Assembly: GCA_003211135.1 (NCBI GenBank)
Contig: QCTN01000001.1
Coordinates: forward strand, 62,001 to 126,000
From: Prochlorococcus sp. AG-673-L20
GTDB taxonomy: Bacteria; Cyanobacteriota; Cyanobacteriia; PCC-6307; Cyanobiaceae
Reading direction: 5' to 3'
Length of the DNA stretch: 64,000 bases
Part shown: in pieces, positions 27,491-36,572 of the stretch
Position numbering within the stretch: the first letter of the stretch is position 1
Layout: every line of letters begins with the position of its first letter
Position numbers and translations under genes: made by a program
Notes under the pieces: generated by a model
Seen by the model: the letters and a program-made list of their open reading frames with translations, nothing else
What the model was told of the DNA's origin: nothing
The model's database searches: none

Positions 27491-28429
27491 ATGTCAAAAT
27501 CATCTACAACTAAGATTTGCGTTAAATCACCTGCAAAGATAAACCTTCATCTTGAAATAATCGGAAAAAGAGAGGACGGATATCATGAATTAGCGATGAT
27601 AATGCAGAATATTGATCTGTCTGATTATATAGAATTTGAGAATAATCAAATTGGCGAAATTAAGTTAAAGTCTGATAGCAAAGATCTAAGTTTAGATGAA
27701 GATAACTTAATAATAAAAGCGGCGAATTATATAAAGGACCTATCAAAAAATAAAGAATTAGGGGCTAATATATTTCTAAAAAAGAATATTCCTATCGGTG
27801 CTGGTTTAGCTGGTGGTTCTAGTAATGCAGCTGCAACATTAATTGGACTTAATAAATTATGGGATTTGGATCTTGATTACAAAACTATTTTTTTACTTTC
27901 GAAAAAACTAGGATCAGATGTACCCTTTTTTATAGAGGGAGGATGCCAATTTTGTTTCGGAAGGGGAGAAATTCTTGAGAAATACAATTCTAATTTTGAC
28001 TTTGGCGTAATTCTTTTAAAAAACCCAAATATTTCAATTTCAACTTTAGATACTTATAAAAAATATAGTAAAGAATTTTGTACAAAACATTTTACTGAAA
28101 CTGAGAAAACAAACAAAATCAGAAATGATTTAAGAGTAAACGGATTTAACGATTTCAAATTGACAGAACAAAGGGTAAATGTAAAAAATGATTTGCAGGT
28201 AATTGTTGAGAGAGAAAATAATTCTGTAAAGAAAGCATTAAATCTACTTTCAAATTTGCAAAATTGTTTATCATTCTCAATGAGTGGATCTGGTCCAACA
28301 TGTTTTGCTCTTTTTAAAGATATAAATATAGCTAGTGAAGTTTTTGAACAAAATCATAAAATGTTTAATAATTATGGATTTGAAGCGTGGGTCTGTAAAT
28401 TAATTAATAGCGGTATTACCTTTTTATAA
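27491..28429 (+). CDS. ispE: 4-diphosphocytidyl-2-C-methyl-D-erythritol kinase IspE
   Basis: A 312 aa GHMP kinase of the MEP isoprenoid pathway that supplies carotenoid, quinone and chlorophyll side chains. Motifs are SPAKINLHLEIIGKREDGYHEL, the ATP loop PIGAGLAGGSSNAAA, and the C-terminal MSGSGPTCFAL. It starts 1 nt after the ksgA stop. Another MEP gene, dxs, is in this window at 51.1 kb but is not linked. Confidence 0.95.
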   Translation: MSKSSTTKICVKSPAKINLHLEIIGKREDGYHELAMIMQNIDLSDYIEFENNQIGEIKLKSDSKDLSLDEDNLIIKAANYIKDLSKNKELGANIFLKKNIPIGAGLAGGSSNAAATLIGLNKLWDLDLDYKTIFLLSKKLGSDVPFFIEGGCQFCFGRGEILEKYNSNFDFGVILLKNPNISISTLDTYKKYSKEFCTKHFTETEKTNKIRNDLRVNGFNDFKLTEQRVNVKNDLQVIVERENNSVKKALNLLSNLQNCLSFSMSGSGPTCFALFKDINIASEVFEQNHKMFNNYGFEAWVCKLINSGITFL

Positions 28430-28447
28430 AAAATTTTTCTACTAATA

Positions 28448-28765
28448 ATGAATAATGAACAAACATCAATTAATAAAGTAAATATTGAAACTCAAAATAC
28501 CCCTGAAAAAGGTCCCCTAAGTTTTTTTACTGGGTCATTAACAAGTTTCCTACTTTGTATATTTTCTTATTTTATAAGTAATAAAATTGCAATTTATTTT
28601 TCACTCCATAAACCATCTAACTCATCTGAAATTGTTCAAAGTATATCTTCTAGTATCAATACATTAATTATTGGATTGTCCTTCTTATTAACTTTTTCTT
28701 TTGCGTTTATAGGATTAGGTCTTTTTATTGTATTTATTCGAAGTTTTTTGATTAAAAAAAATTGA
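28448..28765 (+). CDS. DUF3082 family membrane protein
   Basis: A 105 aa cyanobacterial protein with a polar N-terminus, then two transmembrane regions (SLTSFLLCIFSYFISNKIA and INTLIIGLSFLLTFSFAFIGLGLFIVFI). It matches the DUF3082 pattern of a small two-helix membrane protein of unknown function. It follows ispE by 18 nt on the same strand and is probably co-transcribed. Confidence 0.72.
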   Translation: MNNEQTSINKVNIETQNTPEKGPLSFFTGSLTSFLLCIFSYFISNKIAIYFSLHKPSNSSEIVQSISSSINTLIIGLSFLLTFSFAFIGLGLFIVFIRSFLIKKN

Positions 28766-28801
28766 AATCCTAATATTATTAATTAATACTATTATTTTTT
28801 A

Positions 28802-28897
28802 ATGTCTTTACATGACTTAGGACTTTTAATACTTTTGCTTTCTCCAGGCATGATTTTGTCAATATTACTACTCATAACTTTTGCCGAAGGAGGATAA
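28802..28897 (+). CDS. Possible 31-residue hydrophobic micro-protein
   Basis: Too short for the ORF track. It encodes MSLHDLGLLILLLSPGMILSI and then LLLITFAEGG, which is one continuous transmembrane helix, in the 183-nt gap before pdhB. It is on the same strand as its neighbours and resembles the size of tiny photosynthetic subunits, but I cannot match it to one. No clear ribosome site is visible. The minus-strand ORF 28792-29025 in the track is less plausible because it runs into pdhB. Confidence 0.4.
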   Translation: MSLHDLGLLILLLSPGMILSILLLITFAEGG

Positions 28898-28948
28898 TTC
28901 AACCTTGATGGTATAAATTTATATATATGGTTAATTAGGAAATTACTC

Positions 28949-29932
28949 GTGGCTAGTACTTTATTATTTAATGCTTTGAAAGAAGCAATTGATGAAGAGA
29001 TGGCAAATGATGTAAACGTTTGCATTATGGGAGAAGACGTAGGTCAATATGGTGGTTCTTATAAGGTCACTAAGGATCTATTTGAAAAATATGGAGAATT
29101 AAGAGTTTTAGATACTCCAATTGCCGAAAATAGTTTTACTGGTATGGCTGTTGGTGCGGCTATGACAGGATTAAGACCGATAGTTGAAGGTATGAATATG
29201 GGATTTTTATTATTAGCCTTTAATCAAATTTCTAATAACATGGGTATGCTTAGGTATACAAGTGGTGGTAACTATAAAATACCCGCAGTTGTTCGCGGTC
29301 CTGGCGGTGTAGGTAGACAACTAGGTGCTGAACATAGTCAAAGATTAGAGGCTTACTTTCACGCTGTTCCTGGGATTAAGATTGTTGCTTGCAGCACTCC
29401 TACTAATGCAAAGGGATTAATGAAAGCTGCTATAAGGGACAATAACCCAGTTCTATTTTTTGAACATGTCCTTTTATATAATTTATCTGAGGAATTGCCT
29501 GATGGAGATTTTATATGTTCTTTAGATCAAGCTGATTTAGTCAAGGAGGGAAAAGATATTACTATATTAACTTATTCAAGAATGAGACATCATTGTTTAA
29601 AGGCTATTGAGGAATTAGATAAGAAAAATATTGACGTGGAATTAATTGATCTGATTAGTTTAAAACCTTTTGATATGAAAACAATTTCAAAATCAATCAA
29701 AAAAACTAATAATGTGATTATTGTTGAGGAATGTATGAAGACTGGAGGTATTGGAGCAGAATTAATTGCTTTGATTACCGAAGAGTGTTTTGATGATCTT
29801 GATACTAGACCTATAAGATTATCTAGTCAGGATATTCCTACTCCTTATAATGGAAATTTAGAAAATTTAACAATAATTCAACCACATCAAATAGTCGAAA
29901 AAGTCGAAGAAGTAATCAATGGGAGTATTTAA
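28949..29932 (+). CDS. pdhB: Pyruvate dehydrogenase E1 component subunit beta
   Basis: A 327 aa transketolase-fold subunit: [49 protein letters not shown] and the C-terminal [14 protein letters not shown]. It forms the thiamine-dependent E1 with PdhA, which is elsewhere. It starts at GTG 28949. It is followed by secD after 3 nt, an arrangement implying co-transcription without functional relation. Confidence 0.93.
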   Translation: MASTLLFNALKEAIDEEMANDVNVCIMGEDVGQYGGSYKVTKDLFEKYGELRVLDTPIAENSFTGMAVGAAMTGLRPIVEGMNMGFLLLAFNQISNNMGMLRYTSGGNYKIPAVVRGPGGVGRQLGAEHSQRLEAYFHAVPGIKIVACSTPTNAKGLMKAAIRDNNPVLFFEHVLLYNLSEELPDGDFICSLDQADLVKEGKDITILTYSRMRHHCLKAIEELDKKNIDVELIDLISLKPFDMKTISKSIKKTNNVIIVEECMKTGGIGAELIALITEECFDDLDTRPIRLSSQDIPTPYNGNLENLTIIQPHQIVEKVEEVINGSI

Positions 29933-29935
29933 GAA

Positions 29936-31396
29936 ATGAAAAGAAGGCAAGGTTGGCTTTTCTTTATTATTTTTCTACTGACTTTTTCTATTTATTTATT
30001 AATTAATTTCCCACTACAATTAGGCCTTGATTTAAAAGGAGGTTCTCAACTCACTCTTCAATTGGTTAAAGAAGATGGGAAAGTTACAAAAGAAGAATTA
30101 GAGGCTGTCAATGCAGTTTTAGATAAACGTGTGAATAATTTAGGAGTTGCAGAGTCTAATTTACAAACATTAGGACGAGATCAATTAATTTTGGAGTTAC
30201 CAGGTGAACAAAACCCTTTGTCAGCTTCAAGGATATTAGGTAAAACAGCTTTATTAGAATTTAGAATTCAAAAAGAAAATACAAGTTCTCAATTAGAAAA
30301 TCTGCAATTGCAGAGATTAAAAATTAATAATTTAATTGAACAATTCAAAATTGGTGATAAACGAAACGAAGAGACGTCTTTACTTCTTAAAGACAATCTT
30401 ATTGAAATTGAAAATGATATAAATTATTCCTCTAATAATCAGGAATTATTTGAGAGATTGGTCGAAACAAAAAATTATATAATTAATGAAATTGCTAATC
30501 TATTTAATAAAACTGATTTATCAGGCAAGGATTTAATAAATGCTGGTAGAAGGCAAGAACAAACTAATAATAATTGGGAGGTCTCATTATCCTTTAGTAA
30601 TGATGGTGGTGAAAAATTTGCTGAAATTACTAAATCTATTGCAGGTACGGATAAACTTTTGTCTATTGTTCTTGATGGAGAATCTATTAGCGAAGCTAGT
30701 GTTGGAAGCCAATTCATAAATACTGGTATTACCGGAGGAGCAGCAACAATAAGTGGTGATTTTTCAGCTGAAAACGCCAGAGAATTAGAAGTTCAACTTA
30801 AGGGTGGTTCTTTACCTTTACCTATCGAGATTGTTGAAACTAATACTATTGGTCCTTTACTTGGTTCAAAAAATATTGTTAAGAGTCTTTATGCTGCTAT
30901 TTGTGGATTGATATTTGTTGGAATATTTATGATTTTTAACTATAGAATTCTAGGTTTTGTTTCTGTTATTTCCTTAATTTTTTATGGTTTTTTTAACTTA
31001 GCTCTTTATTCTTTAATACCAGTAACATTAACTTTACCTGGAATTTCTGGATTAATTTTAAGTATTGGTATGGCTGTGGATGCAAATGTTTTGATTTTTG
31101 AGAGAATTAGAGAGGAACTTTTAAATGGAAATACTCTCATAAGATCAATTGATAGTGGGTTTCAAAGAGCTAATTCGTCCATTGTCGATGGCCATATTAC
31201 AACCTTTGTAAGTTGTTTTGTGTTGTTTTTATTAGGAACTAATTTTGTAAAGGGTTTTGCTGCAACACTAGGTATAGGAGTTGTTATAAGTTTATTTACC
31301 TCTTTAAATTGTTCCAAAACTATTTTAAGATTTTTAACTACTTATCAATCTTTAAGACAAAAAAATCTTTATTTAAGTAAATCTAATCCTCTCTAA
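29936..31396 (+). CDS. secD: Protein translocase subunit SecD
   Basis: A 486 aa inner-membrane subunit. An N-terminal helix is followed by the D1 motif LGLDLKGGSQL, a large periplasmic domain and a C-terminal five-helix RND-like bundle with GMAVDANVLIFERIREEL. With SecF it uses proton-motive force to complete protein export. secF follows 24 nt later. Confidence 0.95.
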   Translation: MKRRQGWLFFIIFLLTFSIYLLINFPLQLGLDLKGGSQLTLQLVKEDGKVTKEELEAVNAVLDKRVNNLGVAESNLQTLGRDQLILELPGEQNPLSASRILGKTALLEFRIQKENTSSQLENLQLQRLKINNLIEQFKIGDKRNEETSLLLKDNLIEIENDINYSSNNQELFERLVETKNYIINEIANLFNKTDLSGKDLINAGRRQEQTNNNWEVSLSFSNDGGEKFAEITKSIAGTDKLLSIVLDGESISEASVGSQFINTGITGGAATISGDFSAENARELEVQLKGGSLPLPIEIVETNTIGPLLGSKNIVKSLYAAICGLIFVGIFMIFNYRILGFVSVISLIFYGFFNLALYSLIPVTLTLPGISGLILSIGMAVDANVLIFERIREELLNGNTLIRSIDSGFQRANSSIVDGHITTFVSCFVLFLLGTNFVKGFAATLGIGVVISLFTSLNCSKTILRFLTTYQSLRQKNLYLSKSNPL

Positions 31397-31420
31397 TTTA
31401 ACTTATTAATTATCTAGTTC

Positions 31421-32350
31421 ATGACATCATTTAGTTTTAATTTAATTAAAAATAAAAATAAAGTATTTGGATTTTCATCTTTTCTTATATTGATAAGTTT
31501 AATAGGAATTTTATATTCAACTTTTTATACTTCATTCAAAAAACCTATTAATCTTGGAATGGACTTTATTGGCGGTAATGAATTAAGAATTGAGAGGAGT
31601 TGTAAAGAAGAATGTGAAAATATCTCTCCCGATTTAGTTATTGAAAAACTGAGAACTTTTTCAAATAACAAAAATCTTCTAAACAATATTAAATTACAAA
31701 TTCAAAATAATAATAGTTTAATTTCTATTAGGACCCCTTATTTAACTATTGAAGAATCAAATGATTTGATCTCTAATGTTGATATAGTTTTAGGTCCTTT
31801 AAATTATGAAAGTAAAAACTCTAGAATAATAGGCCCAAAGCTTGGTAAAAAACTTCTTACAAATTGTGTGACCTCCTTATTAGTTTCTTTATTTGCAATA
31901 TCTTTATATATCTCTATTCGATTTGATAAGAAATATGCATTGTTTGCCTTATTAGCTTTATTCCATGATTTATTTATTGTTTTTGGTATTTTTGCTTGGT
32001 TAGGTGTCCTATTTTCTATTGAGGTAAATAGTTTGTTTGCCGTTTCCTTATTAACAATAGCTGGCTATTCAGTAAATGATACAGTTGTCATTTTTGACAG
32101 GATTAGAGAAAATTTAAAGATAAAATCAGATAACTATAACAAAACAATCCAAATTTCTGTTAATGAATCTTTTCGAAGAACATTTTTTACTAGTATTACA
32201 ACCTTAATACCTCTAATAACACTTATAATTTTTGGTTCATATTCATTATTTTGGTTTTCTGTATCTTTGTCACTTGGAATTTTAATTGGAAGTTATTCAA
32301 GTATATTATTAGCACCTTCATTTCTAATTAAGAATAAACAAAAGGGGTGA
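31421..32350 (+). CDS. secF: Protein translocase subunit SecF
   Basis: A 309 aa partner of SecD. It has the family motif LGMDFIGGNELRI after the first helix, then five helices containing TIAGYSVNDTVVIFDRIRENL. Length is normal. It ends 4 nt before a small membrane-protein ORF on the same strand. Confidence 0.95.
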   Translation: MTSFSFNLIKNKNKVFGFSSFLILISLIGILYSTFYTSFKKPINLGMDFIGGNELRIERSCKEECENISPDLVIEKLRTFSNNKNLLNNIKLQIQNNNSLISIRTPYLTIEESNDLISNVDIVLGPLNYESKNSRIIGPKLGKKLLTNCVTSLLVSLFAISLYISIRFDKKYALFALLALFHDLFIVFGIFAWLGVLFSIEVNSLFAVSLLTIAGYSVNDTVVIFDRIRENLKIKSDNYNKTIQISVNESFRRTFFTSITTLIPLITLIIFGSYSLFWFSVSLSLGILIGSYSSILLAPSFLIKNKQKG

Positions 32351-32354
32351 TTTA

Positions 32355-32537
32355 ATGAAAATAAATTACTATTTAATTTTACTTTTTTCTTTAGTTTTTA
32401 TTGATTTATCTACAGAAGTAAGAATATTATTTGATCATTTTACATTTTATTCATTGTATTTTGCGTTTTCTAAACATCCTCTTTCTTTTTTTATACTTTT
32501 TTCTTATCCATATTTGTATAGGAAATTAACTACATAA
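32355..32537 (+). CDS. Small membrane protein downstream of secF
   Basis: A 60 aa ORF with two short hydrophobic segments (YYLILLFSLVFIDLS and LSFFILFSYPYLY). It starts 4 nt after secF and ends 5 nt before the convergent permease gene, so it exactly fills the gap. It is likely a real gene in the pdhB-secDF transcript. I do not recognise the family. Confidence 0.5.
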   Translation: MKINYYLILLFSLVFIDLSTEVRILFDHFTFYSLYFAFSKHPLSFFILFSYPYLYRKLTT

Positions 32538-32542
32538 AGTTT

Positions 32543-33586
32543 TTAATTATCATTAATGAGCTCTTTTATTAATACTTGTGTTACAACTGCAATTGGTAAT
32601 GACAAAACTAATCCTAATGGACCAAAGATGAAAGTAAATCCAAATTGAGATATTAATGTTAATCCAGGAAGTAAATTTGTTTTCTTCTTCAAAATAGAGG
32701 GCATTATTATATAACTCTCTATATTTTGAATTACTATATACGCCACGAAAACAGCTACTGGTTTCCAGAAGTTATCTAAAAGCGCTACTGAGATTGGAAA
32801 TATTCCACTTATAACTGGTCCGATATTAGGAATTATGTTTAAGACCATTGCTATAATCGCATTTGATAGTACATATTTAACATCTAAAATTGATAAAACT
32901 ATTAAGGATAACAACCCTACTGATAATGAACTTATAACTATAGAAAAAGTCCAATTTGTTAACGCAATATTAGACTTATCTAATATGATCCTGAATTTAT
33001 TTCTATAAACTTTAGGTACAACTAGGAGCACCCCTTCTTTATAAGCTTTTGGTTCGATAGATATCATAAAACTTACAACTAATACAAAGATTATTCTTAT
33101 AAATCCAGATCCAAGGTTTCCAGCTAAATTAATTATATTTATAAAACTTTCTTGAATTGCTTTGGCAATTGTAGCTCCATCTGGAATTGGAACTACATCA
33201 TTAACAAGATTGAATATATCTACTACTCTCTCAGATTCTTCACCGTAAAATAAATCGTTAAATTTATTTAGGTTAGAATTGATCAATTCATTAACTCTTG
33301 ATAAACCATTTGGAATATCTATTAATATTTCGTTAAATTCTCTTATAAAAGGAGGTAAGGCAAGAATAGAAATAGTAAATATGATGAATGATATTCCTAT
33401 TAGAACAATCAATAAAGAGAGAAATCTTGGTAATTTAAAAATGGTTTGTATTTGATGACATAAATTACTAACTACATTCGATATTACCAATGAACAAATT
33501 ATTAAGAGAACGAAATCTCTTAAGGTCCATACTATTAAAAAGCTTATTATTACTACAGAAAATTTAAAATAGAATGAACGATTCAA
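32543..33586 (-). CDS. AI-2E family (PerM-type) membrane protein
   Basis: A 347 aa protein with eight predicted helices arranged as in the AI-2E exporter superfamily. It has early helices with FSVVIISFLIVWTLRDFVLL, a soluble middle domain, and the signature LNIIPNIGPVISGIFPISVAL with late helices. Members export small molecules or act as Na+/H+ antiporters; the substrate is unknown here. It lies 14 nt after psb28 on the same strand. Confidence 0.88.
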   Translation of the reverse strand: MNRSFYFKFSVVIISFLIVWTLRDFVLLIICSLVISNVVSNLCHQIQTIFKLPRFLSLLIVLIGISFIIFTISILALPPFIREFNEILIDIPNGLSRVNELINSNLNKFNDLFYGEESERVVDIFNLVNDVVPIPDGATIAKAIQESFINIINLAGNLGSGFIRIIFVLVVSFMISIEPKAYKEGVLLVVPKVYRNKFRIILDKSNIALTNWTFSIVISSLSVGLLSLIVLSILDVKYVLSNAIIAMVLNIIPNIGPVISGIFPISVALLDNFWKPVAVFVAYIVIQNIESYIIMPSILKKKTNLLPGLTLISQFGFTFIFGPLGLVLSLPIAVVTQVLIKELINDN

Positions 33587-33600
33587 TTTTTCTAGTTAAT

Positions 33601-33954
33601 TTACTTCTTCTCAGAATATCCCAATCCATTTGATTTAGCATAACTATTAGCAAATCTCATGAATCTATCAAAATCAGACTTAGTTTTCCAAATATAGGTT
33701 CCCTCTAGAAAAAGTGGTTCACCATCAACAAATTTAACTTTAACTTCTCTGGTTAAAATTTCTCCTTCAGAATCAATCATTCTCATCCCTGTAATTTCAC
33801 CATCAGCAATTGAAGATAATGCTTGAGGTTTTTCAAATATAAATATTGCTTGTCCAGTCGTGCCATCATTACCTCTTGTTAATCTAATTTCTGGAACAAC
33901 TGGTTCATCAGTCCCTTCATAAAATTGAATTTTTGCTAATTTATTTATCGCCAT
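33601..33954 (-). CDS. psb28: Photosystem II assembly protein Psb28
   Basis: A 117 aa soluble protein. It has the Psb28 core [32 protein letters not shown], and [22 protein letters not shown]. Psb28 binds assembly intermediates of photosystem II containing CP47 and helps during high light and repair. Length is normal. The AI-2E gene follows. Confidence 0.95.
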   Translation of the reverse strand: MAINKLAKIQFYEGTDEPVVPEIRLTRGNDGTTGQAIFIFEKPQALSSIADGEITGMRMIDSEGEILTREVKVKFVDGEPLFLEGTYIWKTKSDFDRFMRFANSYAKSNGLGYSEKK

Positions 33955-34010
33955 AATAATTCAAAAGTTAATTTTATATTGTAGATGTTAAATGGGAAAT
34001 TCGTTAAAAT

Positions 34011-35063
34011 TTATGATTTCATATATTCTTTTATTAATCTCAATATTGTTTCATCGTCTGAAATTCCTGTCATATCTATAGTTTTAATATTATTTAACCC
34101 TGTTTTTTCATACTCATAGCACTTATCATAATACTCTAAAACAGACTTACAAACGGATTCCCAATCTTTATTTTTAATTGACTCTAGTGCTATAGATGTT
34201 TTTTGTGGACCTAACCTTTTCTTAATTCTTGAAACAGCTGCTATAAGATCTTTTTCTTCAAAAATACTATATGTTTTTATTAATTCCTCTAAACGATTTG
34301 ATTCACTTTTTTTTATTTCAATTCTATTTGCTGTTTTCATTTTACTAAAAAACTCAAAAGGTATTTTACATTTTCCAATATTTGCACTTTCAGCTTCAAC
34401 GAATATTTTTTGGTTTTTATTAAAAGCTTTTAATTCTTCTGCGATCATATTTTCAAATTGTTCATTTGAAGGTTGTGCTGTCATGCCTAGTCCGCCAAAA
34501 GTACTTCCTCTATGGCAAGCTAATCCTTCTAAATCAATTATTTGATAATTATTTTTCCTAAGTAACTTTAATATTTTAGTTTTACCAGTCCCGGTTTTAC
34601 CTCCTATAACAACTATTTCCCATACCTTATTAAAGCTATCTAAAGTCCATTTTCTATAGCTTTTATAGCCTTTATTTAAGGTAACACTTCTATGATTGTA
34701 TTTTTCTAAAAGCCAGGATATACTTTGAGATCTCATTCCACCCCTTGCACAGTAGACTTTTAAAGTAGGATCATTAAATTTTGAGTTATGAATTGTTGAT
34801 TTATAATTATTAATAGCTTCAAATAACTTATTAACAATATTTTCAATTTTTATGGATAAAAATTCCAACCCTTGTATTACTGCTTTTTCTCTTCCATAAT
34901 TTTTATATACGGTTCCTACTATTGATCTTTCTTCATTATCAAATAAAGGAATATTTATAGAATTTGGCATATGTCCTTTATAATATTCACTTGGACTCCT
35001 AACATCGATAACTGGACCATTGAATTTCCTGAATTCCTCTAGTTCTTCTTTTCTTGAGTTCAT
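34011..35063 (-). CDS. mnmH: tRNA 2-selenouridine / geranyl-2-thiouridine synthase (MnmH/SelU)
   Basis: A 350 aa protein with an N-terminal rhodanese domain (PVIDVRSPSEYYKGHMPNSINIP, active-site Cys in YCARGGMRSQS near residue 109) and a C-terminal P-loop domain (GGKTGTGKTKIL). It replaces sulfur with selenium at tRNA wobble uridine through a geranylated intermediate. selD is not in the window, so selenium use cannot be judged. Its start codon is only 18 nt from that of divergent gun4. Confidence 0.92.
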   Translation of the reverse strand: MNSRKEELEEFRKFNGPVIDVRSPSEYYKGHMPNSINIPLFDNEERSIVGTVYKNYGREKAVIQGLEFLSIKIENIVNKLFEAINNYKSTIHNSKFNDPTLKVYCARGGMRSQSISWLLEKYNHRSVTLNKGYKSYRKWTLDSFNKVWEIVVIGGKTGTGKTKILKLLRKNNYQIIDLEGLACHRGSTFGGLGMTAQPSNEQFENMIAEELKAFNKNQKIFVEAESANIGKCKIPFEFFSKMKTANRIEIKKSESNRLEELIKTYSIFEEKDLIAAVSRIKKRLGPQKTSIALESIKNKDWESVCKSVLEYYDKCYEYEKTGLNNIKTIDMTGISDDETILRLIKEYMKS

Positions 35064-35081
35064 GGATAGTTTAAAATTTAG

Positions 35082-35816
35082 ATGGATTTATTAGAAATGA
35101 CAAGCAAAGATCTAGATGACCATTATAAGAGTACTTTAAATTTAGTTAATTTATTTGTTAAATCAAATCAAAGAAAAAGAATAAATTTATTATCTGATAT
35201 TGAATCTGATGTCGAAAACATTTTTGTGATGGCAAATAAAATATTTGATGATTTTGATCAGAATGGAGATGATTGGGCTGTAGGTTGGTTACTACAAGTG
35301 TTAAAAAAGCATAAACCACTTTTTTTTAATGATAAAAAATATAATAATTGGTTTATTACTTCCTCAGATGAAAATATTAACTATGAAGAACTACAGTTGC
35401 AGTTATTAGAACAAAATTTTGAAGATGCGGATAGATTAACTAGTTCATATTTAAGAAAACTTGCTGGCAAGCTTGCTGAAAATCGTGGCTATGTTTTTTA
35501 TAGTGAGGTCAATAATATGTCAGGAACAGATCTTCAAACTATAGATAAATTATGGAGTGTTTATTCAAATGGCAGGTTTGGGTTTTCTATGCAAGCTAAA
35601 ATTTTAAGGTCAGTTGAAAAAAAATATGAATTATTATGGCCTAAGATAGGTTGGAAGAAAGATGGATATTGGACTAGATACCCTGGTTCATTTTGTTGGT
35701 CATTAGATGCACCCGATGGACACATGCCATTAATAAACCAACTTAGGGGGGTTAGACTTATGGATTCTATTCTCAGACATCCAGCAATTTCATTGAGGCA
35801 TAATAATATTCTTTGA
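35082..35816 (+). CDS. gun4: GUN4-domain tetrapyrrole-binding protein
   Basis: A 244 aa protein with an N-terminal helical domain and the C-terminal GUN4 fold: YSNGRFGFSMQAKIL, WTRYPGSFCWSLDAPDGHMPL and RGVRLMDSILRHPAI. Gun4 binds protoporphyrins and stimulates Mg-chelatase, the entry point of chlorophyll synthesis. ATG 35097 is an alternative start. The next gene on the same strand is the anti-sigma-type ATPase. Confidence 0.94.
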   Translation: MDLLEMTSKDLDDHYKSTLNLVNLFVKSNQRKRINLLSDIESDVENIFVMANKIFDDFDQNGDDWAVGWLLQVLKKHKPLFFNDKKYNNWFITSSDENINYEELQLQLLEQNFEDADRLTSSYLRKLAGKLAENRGYVFYSEVNNMSGTDLQTIDKLWSVYSNGRFGFSMQAKILRSVEKKYELLWPKIGWKKDGYWTRYPGSFCWSLDAPDGHMPLINQLRGVRLMDSILRHPAISLRHNNIL

Positions 35817-35865
35817 TCCAGAGCTCTTTTATAAGTTAAAATATTCATAATACATATATAAATTT

Positions 35866-36309
35866 ATGTCCTTCTTTCAGGGCAAAATTCTTTTAAATTT
35901 TATTATAGATTTACTTAATAGACCAGCAATTAACTGGTCTAATTTTGAATTAAATTCGTCACTTCAATTAAATGATTTTGTAGATTTGTTGTTAGAACCG
36001 TTAAATTCTACTCAATATAGCTATCGCATAAAACTAGGCTTACATGAAGCTCTTATAAATGCTGTTACTCATGGAAATAAATTAGATCCTAATAAATCAA
36101 TTAGAGTCCGAAGAATTATTACTCCTAATTGGTGTGTTTGGCAGATTCAAGATCAAGGTAATGGTTTAGAAATAAAAAAAAGATTTTATAAATTACCTGA
36201 AAAACTTAGTTCATTAAATGGGCGGGGTCTTTATATAATCAACGAATGTTTTGATGATATTAGATGGAGTAATAAGGGCAATCGGCTCCAATTGGCCTTA
36301 AAAAGATGA
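35866..36309 (+). CDS. Anti-sigma regulatory factor (RsbW/SpoIIAB-type HATPase)
   Basis: A 147 aa GHKL ATPase domain without a histidine-kinase dimerisation region. It has the N-box LHEALINAVTHGNK (E61, N65), G1 box QDQGNGL and G2 box NGRGLYII. Such proteins bind a sigma factor and phosphorylate a STAS antagonist in partner switching. A STAS protein is encoded at 11.4 kb in this window, a possible partner. Start ATG 35866, 49 nt after gun4. Confidence 0.88.
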   Translation: MSFFQGKILLNFIIDLLNRPAINWSNFELNSSLQLNDFVDLLLEPLNSTQYSYRIKLGLHEALINAVTHGNKLDPNKSIRVRRIITPNWCVWQIQDQGNGLEIKKRFYKLPEKLSSLNGRGLYIINECFDDIRWSNKGNRLQLALKR

Positions 36310-36312
36310 AAT

Positions 36313-36552
36313 TTAACTTGGACATGGCTTGTCTACATTAATTCCTTTTAACCATTTTATACTTTCTTCCAAATAATTTATGGTATCCTCCTCATTTTCT
36401 GAAATTAGTAATTGGCATAATGCCGCTGATATGAGTTCTGCTGATCTATTTATTCTTTTTCCCTTTAGTTTGTGCCAATTTAGGTGATCAATTTTTAACT
36501 TATTATTCAGTTCTTGGACAAGTTGAATAATATCTTCATCCCTTTTATTCAT
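36313..36552 (-). CDS. Small conserved cyanobacterial protein (DUF6439-like)
   Basis: A 79 aa soluble, helical protein: an N-terminal helix DEDIIQLVQELNNKL followed by WHKLKGKRINRSAELISAALCQLL and IKWLKGINVDKPCPS. It resembles small conserved cyanobacterial proteins (DUF6439 by memory; this label is tentative). It is convergent with the anti-sigma ATPase, with 3 nt between stops, and 20 nt downstream of the methyltransferase start. Confidence 0.65.
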   Translation of the reverse strand: MNKRDEDIIQLVQELNNKLKIDHLNWHKLKGKRINRSAELISAALCQLLISENEEDTINYLEESIKWLKGINVDKPCPS

Positions 36553-36572
36553 AGTAATTATTTATAGTTTCC

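Noticed and set aside
28792-29025. Minus-strand 77 aa ORF before pdhB
   Set aside because: It runs into the conserved pdhB N-terminus on the other strand; no family features.
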